Source of the DNA: Asticcacaulis sp. AC460
GTDB taxonomy: Bacteria; Pseudomonadota; Alphaproteobacteria; Caulobacterales; Caulobacteraceae
Direction: 5' to 3'
Assembly: GCF_000495795.1 (NCBI RefSeq)
Contig: NZ_AWGD01000009.1
Location: forward strand, 62,001-126,000
DNA length: 64,000 nucleotides
Numbering within the stretch: the stretch's first letter is position 1; every line of letters starts with the position of its first letter. Under the pieces are notes generated by a model. The model did not search any database and was not told the origin of the DNA. It worked only from the letters and a program-made list of their open reading frames with translations. A program made the position numbers and the translations under genes. Of this stretch, positions 61,124-64,000 are shown in pieces.

Positions 61124-64000
61124 GTGATCTCGTTCGACAGCTCCTTTCTGACGAGTTACTACAACGCCAAATCCGGCGTCAGCGGCGGTGCGTCCGGCGT
61201 TTCCGGCCTGGTTCTGGGCAAGACGACCTCTCCCACCGGCAGTGCCGCGGCGCCCCGGACCCCCTGGGGGACCGGCTCAGGGATGATGGACGACAAGGCC
61301 CTGGTCAAGAACGTCCTGGCCGGCCACCGCTTTATCAATCCGAATGCCTCCGTCTCCGACGTCATTGGTTCGTCGCCGGACTATACCAAGCTGTTTACTC
61401 TGTATCAGGGACTCAACGCCCTGGAAGGCCTGGCTCACAAGGCCCAGGACAGCTCGACCTCCGACCTGCAGATGGCCGCGGTCCGTCGCCGGTTCCTGAC
61501 CGGAATGAACGAGGTCCAGACCTATATCCAGGACGCCAAGTTTGACCACCTCAGCCTGACCCAAGGCAACCTGACCGAAAAGCTGAAGAACGAGGTCGGG
61601 GTCGGTCGGACCAATTCGACCTATACCGGTCCGGCTTTCCATACCGGTTCGGCGACCAGCTCGGTCAAGGCCTTCGAGGGCGACGTCAAGTTCAGTATCG
61701 CGGTCAAGAAGATCGGTACCCAGACGCCGTTCAATGTCGATATCGACCTGAACGACATGAGCGGCACGCGGTCGATGTCGAACGTCGTCGGCTACATCAA
61801 TTCCAAGCTGAAAGAGCAGGGGCTGGCCACAAAGTTCGTGGTCAACCGTACCCCGGCTGTGGCCGAAACCCAGGTCGTCAACGGCAAGACTATCACCCTG
61901 TCGAAGGGGCTGGACAGCTACGGTCTGAAGATCCAGGGCGTCTCCTACGAAGACCTGACGATGAGCGCGCCGACCACGGCCGATTCCGTCTATGTCGTCC
62001 AGACCACAGGCGATCCCGAAAAGAAAACCGTCGTCAAGGGCGAGGACGGCAAGACCAAGAAGGACGAAAACGGCAAGATCGTCTACGAAACCGGCAAGGA
62101 TGTCGGTTCGCAACTGGTCAAGTTCCAGGACGACCCCAACGGCCTGGTTGCCGACCCGGCCTCCAAGGTCGGCACCAAGTTCTGGACGGAAGGGCAGGAG
62201 GCCAATGCCGCCCTGTCGCCGAACATCACCGCCGTGCGCCAGACCGTGTCGGGCGCTGACGGCTCGGTCTATGTGCTCGCCGACGTCGAGGGCGATATCA
62301 ACGAGCAGACGATCAAGGGCAACAAGGACGTCGCCGTGATCAAGTACGATTCTGCCGGCAAGGTCGTCTATACCCGCACCCTGGGCGCGTCCGAAACGGC
62401 GTCGGGCTACGCCATGTCGGTGTCGGACGACGGACGGGTCGCCATTGCCGGCTCGGTAACCGGCGCCTTCAACGTTTCCAAGACCGAGACCAAGACGTAC
62501 GGCACCGGCGACAAGGCGACGACCGTCACCAGCACGACCAATGTCAGCACCAACGGCGTCAATGAATCCCTGAGCGACAGCTTCGTCACCGTCTTCGACA
62601 AGTACGGCGTCGAGGAATGGACCCAGCGCCGCGGCGCCACCCAGGAAGACCAGGCGACGTCGGTCGCCTTCGGCGATGACGGTTCGGTCTATGTCGGGGG
62701 CAAGACCAAGTCCCTGATGACCGGCGCCGCGGGCACTGCGTCCGGTGGCTATGACGGCTATATCATGGGCTTTTCGAAGACCGGCGACGCCCGCTTCTCC
62801 GTCCAGACCGGCACGGCGAACAGCGACAGCACCTCGCAGCTGGTTGTCGATGGTTCCACCGTCTACGCCGCCAGCCTTGAGGACGGCAATGCCGTCGTGA
62901 GCAGCTATGACGTCAGCTCGACCACAACAACGACCGGCGGCAAGACCACCACCACCTGGGCGGCAAATGTCGCCAACACCCGTAACCTGGGCGGCATCGG
63001 CGGCGGCAACATCACCGGCTTCTCGCTGATCGACGGCAAGATCTATCTCGGCGGCTCCACCGGCAACGGCAAGCTGATGGAAACCACCGCCAGCGTCACC
63101 AAGGCCTATTCCGGCGGTCAGGACGCCTTCGCCCTGTCGATCGACGCCGACCTGACCAATACCGCGGAAGACAAGGTCGCCTACTATGGCGGCGCCGGCA
63201 TCGAAAAGGACGCCCAGGTCAGGTTCACCGACGACGGCAAGGCCTGGATTTCCGGCAATACCGACGGCGAGATCGCCGGCACTACGGCGACCAGCACGCG
63301 CAAGGGCGTCAAGGACGCCTTCCTGGCCAAGCTGGACATCGAAAACGGCGATGTCGAGTTTCAGAAGCGCTACACCGGCCAGGACGGTGTCGTGTCGCCC
63401 AATGCGATCGCCATCTCCAAGGGCGGTTCCAGCGTGCTCGACCGCATGGGCCTGCCCCAGGGCGCCATTCTGCAGAAGGATCTGGGCGTCGACGTCAAGG
63501 GCAAGATCGAAGCCAATACCCGCGTCGTATCGTCGACCGCCGTCCGCACCGGCGACCAGTTCTACATGGTCGATCCGTCGTCGGGCGCGCGCAAGACCAT
63601 CACCATCGACGCCGACGAAACCCTGGAAACCCTGTCCAAGAAGATCGTCCGCGCTTCGGGCTACCGCCTGAAGGTCGACATCATGAAGATGACGGGCCAG
63701 CCGCTCAGCCAGCTCAACATCCAGCCCTCCAACAAGTCCAGCAAGATGGAATTCGTTGCCGGGCCGTCCGGCCGGGATGCCTTGGAAGGGCTGGGCCTGG
63801 CGCCGGGCATCGTGTCCGCCGACGCCAACAAGGTGATGGACGCCAAGGCCAATAACTACACCGAGACCCAGAAGATGATGGGGCTCGATTTCGACGGTTC
63901 GCTCAACCTGGCGACCGAGGCCAATGTCAAGACTGCCCTGGAGTCGCTGCAGGCCGTCATGAAGAACGTCCAGAAGGCGTACAACTACCTGAAGTACGGC
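61124..64000 (+). CDS. flaEY: FlaEY-like flagellar regulatory protein, truncated by the window end
   Basis: At least 959 codons, running off the window. It starts at GTG (ISFDSSFLTSYYNAKSG follows); no ATG or clear ribosome binding site lies near, and frames upstream are closed. Residues 1-190 are helical and flagellin-like. About 370-760 carry SBBP-type beta-propeller units (DGSVYVLADVEGDI, GYAMSVSDDGRVAIAGSVTG, ATSVAFGDDGSVYVGGKTKS, GGYDGYIMGFSKTGDARF). From about 780 come hook-associated/flagellin-type segments (GDQFYMVDPSSGARKTITID, ADETLETLSKKIVRASGYRL). Size, domain order and place after the flagellin cluster match Caulobacter FlaEY, needed for normal flagellin expression and filament assembly; its exact job is not established. 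Confidence 0.8.
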   Translation, partial: MISFDSSFLTSYYNAKSGVSGGASGVSGLVLGKTTSPTGSAAAPRTPWGTGSGMMDDKALVKNVLAGHRFINPNASVSDVIGSSPDYTKLFTLYQGLNALEGLAHKAQDSSTSDLQMAAVRRRFLTGMNEVQTYIQDAKFDHLSLTQGNLTEKLKNEVGVGRTNSTYTGPAFHTGSATSSVKAFEGDVKFSIAVKKIGTQTPFNVDIDLNDMSGTRSMSNVVGYINSKLKEQGLATKFVVNRTPAVAETQVVNGKTITLSKGLDSYGLKIQGVSYEDLTMSAPTTADSVYVVQTTGDPEKKTVVKGEDGKTKKDENGKIVYETGKDVGSQLVKFQDDPNGLVADPASKVGTKFWTEGQEANAALSPNITAVRQTVSGADGSVYVLADVEGDINEQTIKGNKDVAVIKYDSAGKVVYTRTLGASETASGYAMSVSDDGRVAIAGSVTGAFNVSKTETKTYGTGDKATTVTSTTNVSTNGVNESLSDSFVTVFDKYGVEEWTQRRGATQEDQATSVAFGDDGSVYVGGKTKSLMTGAAGTASGGYDGYIMGFSKTGDARFSVQTGTANSDSTSQLVVDGSTVYAASLEDGNAVVSSYDVSSTTTTTGGKTTTTWAANVANTRNLGGIGGGNITGFSLIDGKIYLGGSTGNGKLMETTASVTKAYSGGQDAFALSIDADLTNTAEDKVAYYGGAGIEKDAQVRFTDDGKAWISGNTDGEIAGTTATSTRKGVKDAFLAKLDIENGDVEFQKRYTGQDGVVSPNAIAISKGGSSVLDRMGLPQGAILQKDLGVDVKGKIEANTRVVSSTAVRTGDQFYMVDPSSGARKTITIDADETLETLSKKIVRASGYRLKVDIMKMTGQPLSQLNIQPSNKSSKMEFVAGPSGRDALEGLGLAPGIVSADANKVMDAKANNYTETQKMMGLDFDGSLNLATEANVKTALESLQAVMKNVQKAYNYLKYG

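Overview
The window looks like a piece of a Caulobacteraceae chromosome, most probably an Asticcacaulis-like species. The GC content is high but visibly lower than in Caulobacter or Brevundimonas. The lineage markers are the C-terminus of a PopZ (DUF2497) protein directly ahead of valS, an FlbT/FlaF pair, FlmG-type TPR-glycosyltransferases, several short flagellins and an FlaEY-like protein. No tRNA, rRNA, CRISPR array, insertion sequence or prophage was seen. Gene density is high; only three gaps exceed 300 bases (27143-27475, 56990-57417, 58249-58686), and all hold regulatory structure.

Layout. 1-18.5 kb: end of popZ, valS, a GMC oxidoreductase with a gluconate-dehydrogenase-type small subunit, an envelope-sugar group (acyltransferase, two tandem GT4 enzymes, a GT2-GtrA fusion), three small secreted low-complexity proteins, a 23S/tRNA uridine methyltransferase, another GT2, a soluble lytic transglycosylase, a degenerate family-4-like uracil-DNA glycosylase and ETF-ubiquinone oxidoreductase. 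18.5-30.6 kb: a 2868-residue RTX/cadherin-like adhesin transcribed on the same strand as, and downstream of, a NarL-type two-component system. 30.8-48.6 kb: CE2-type esterase, TPR protein-ispE operon, DUF6157 protein, AmpG permease, glyQS, ppdK, an OmpA-BON operon holding an unlisted 30-residue membrane protein, a polyglycine-rich secreted protein, an NrtR-like regulator with an HD phosphohydrolase, a tandem universal stress protein, and a peroxiredoxin-like/2-oxoglutarate oxygenase fusion.

48.6-64 kb is a flagellin production locus: two FlmG-like flagellin glycosyltransferase candidates (with a Mug-family DNA glycosylase between them), flbT, flaF, an autotransporter, two near-identical flagellins, flaG, a divergent third flagellin and the start of flaEY. 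The first two flagellins each have a perfect GG-N10-GC sigma-54 promoter, an upstream array of GGCA-N5-TGCC (ftr-like) elements, and a predicted 65-nt mRNA leader that opens with two tiny AAA-loop hairpins. The third flagellin and flaEY lack all three and instead share a different short leader element. The twin-hairpin leader is the best candidate here for an undescribed control element, with FlbT (known in Caulobacter to act on a flagellin leader) as the obvious partner to test.

All function calls come from reading motifs and domain order by eye; no database search or structure prediction was run. Promoter, operator and RNA-structure calls are inference from sequence.
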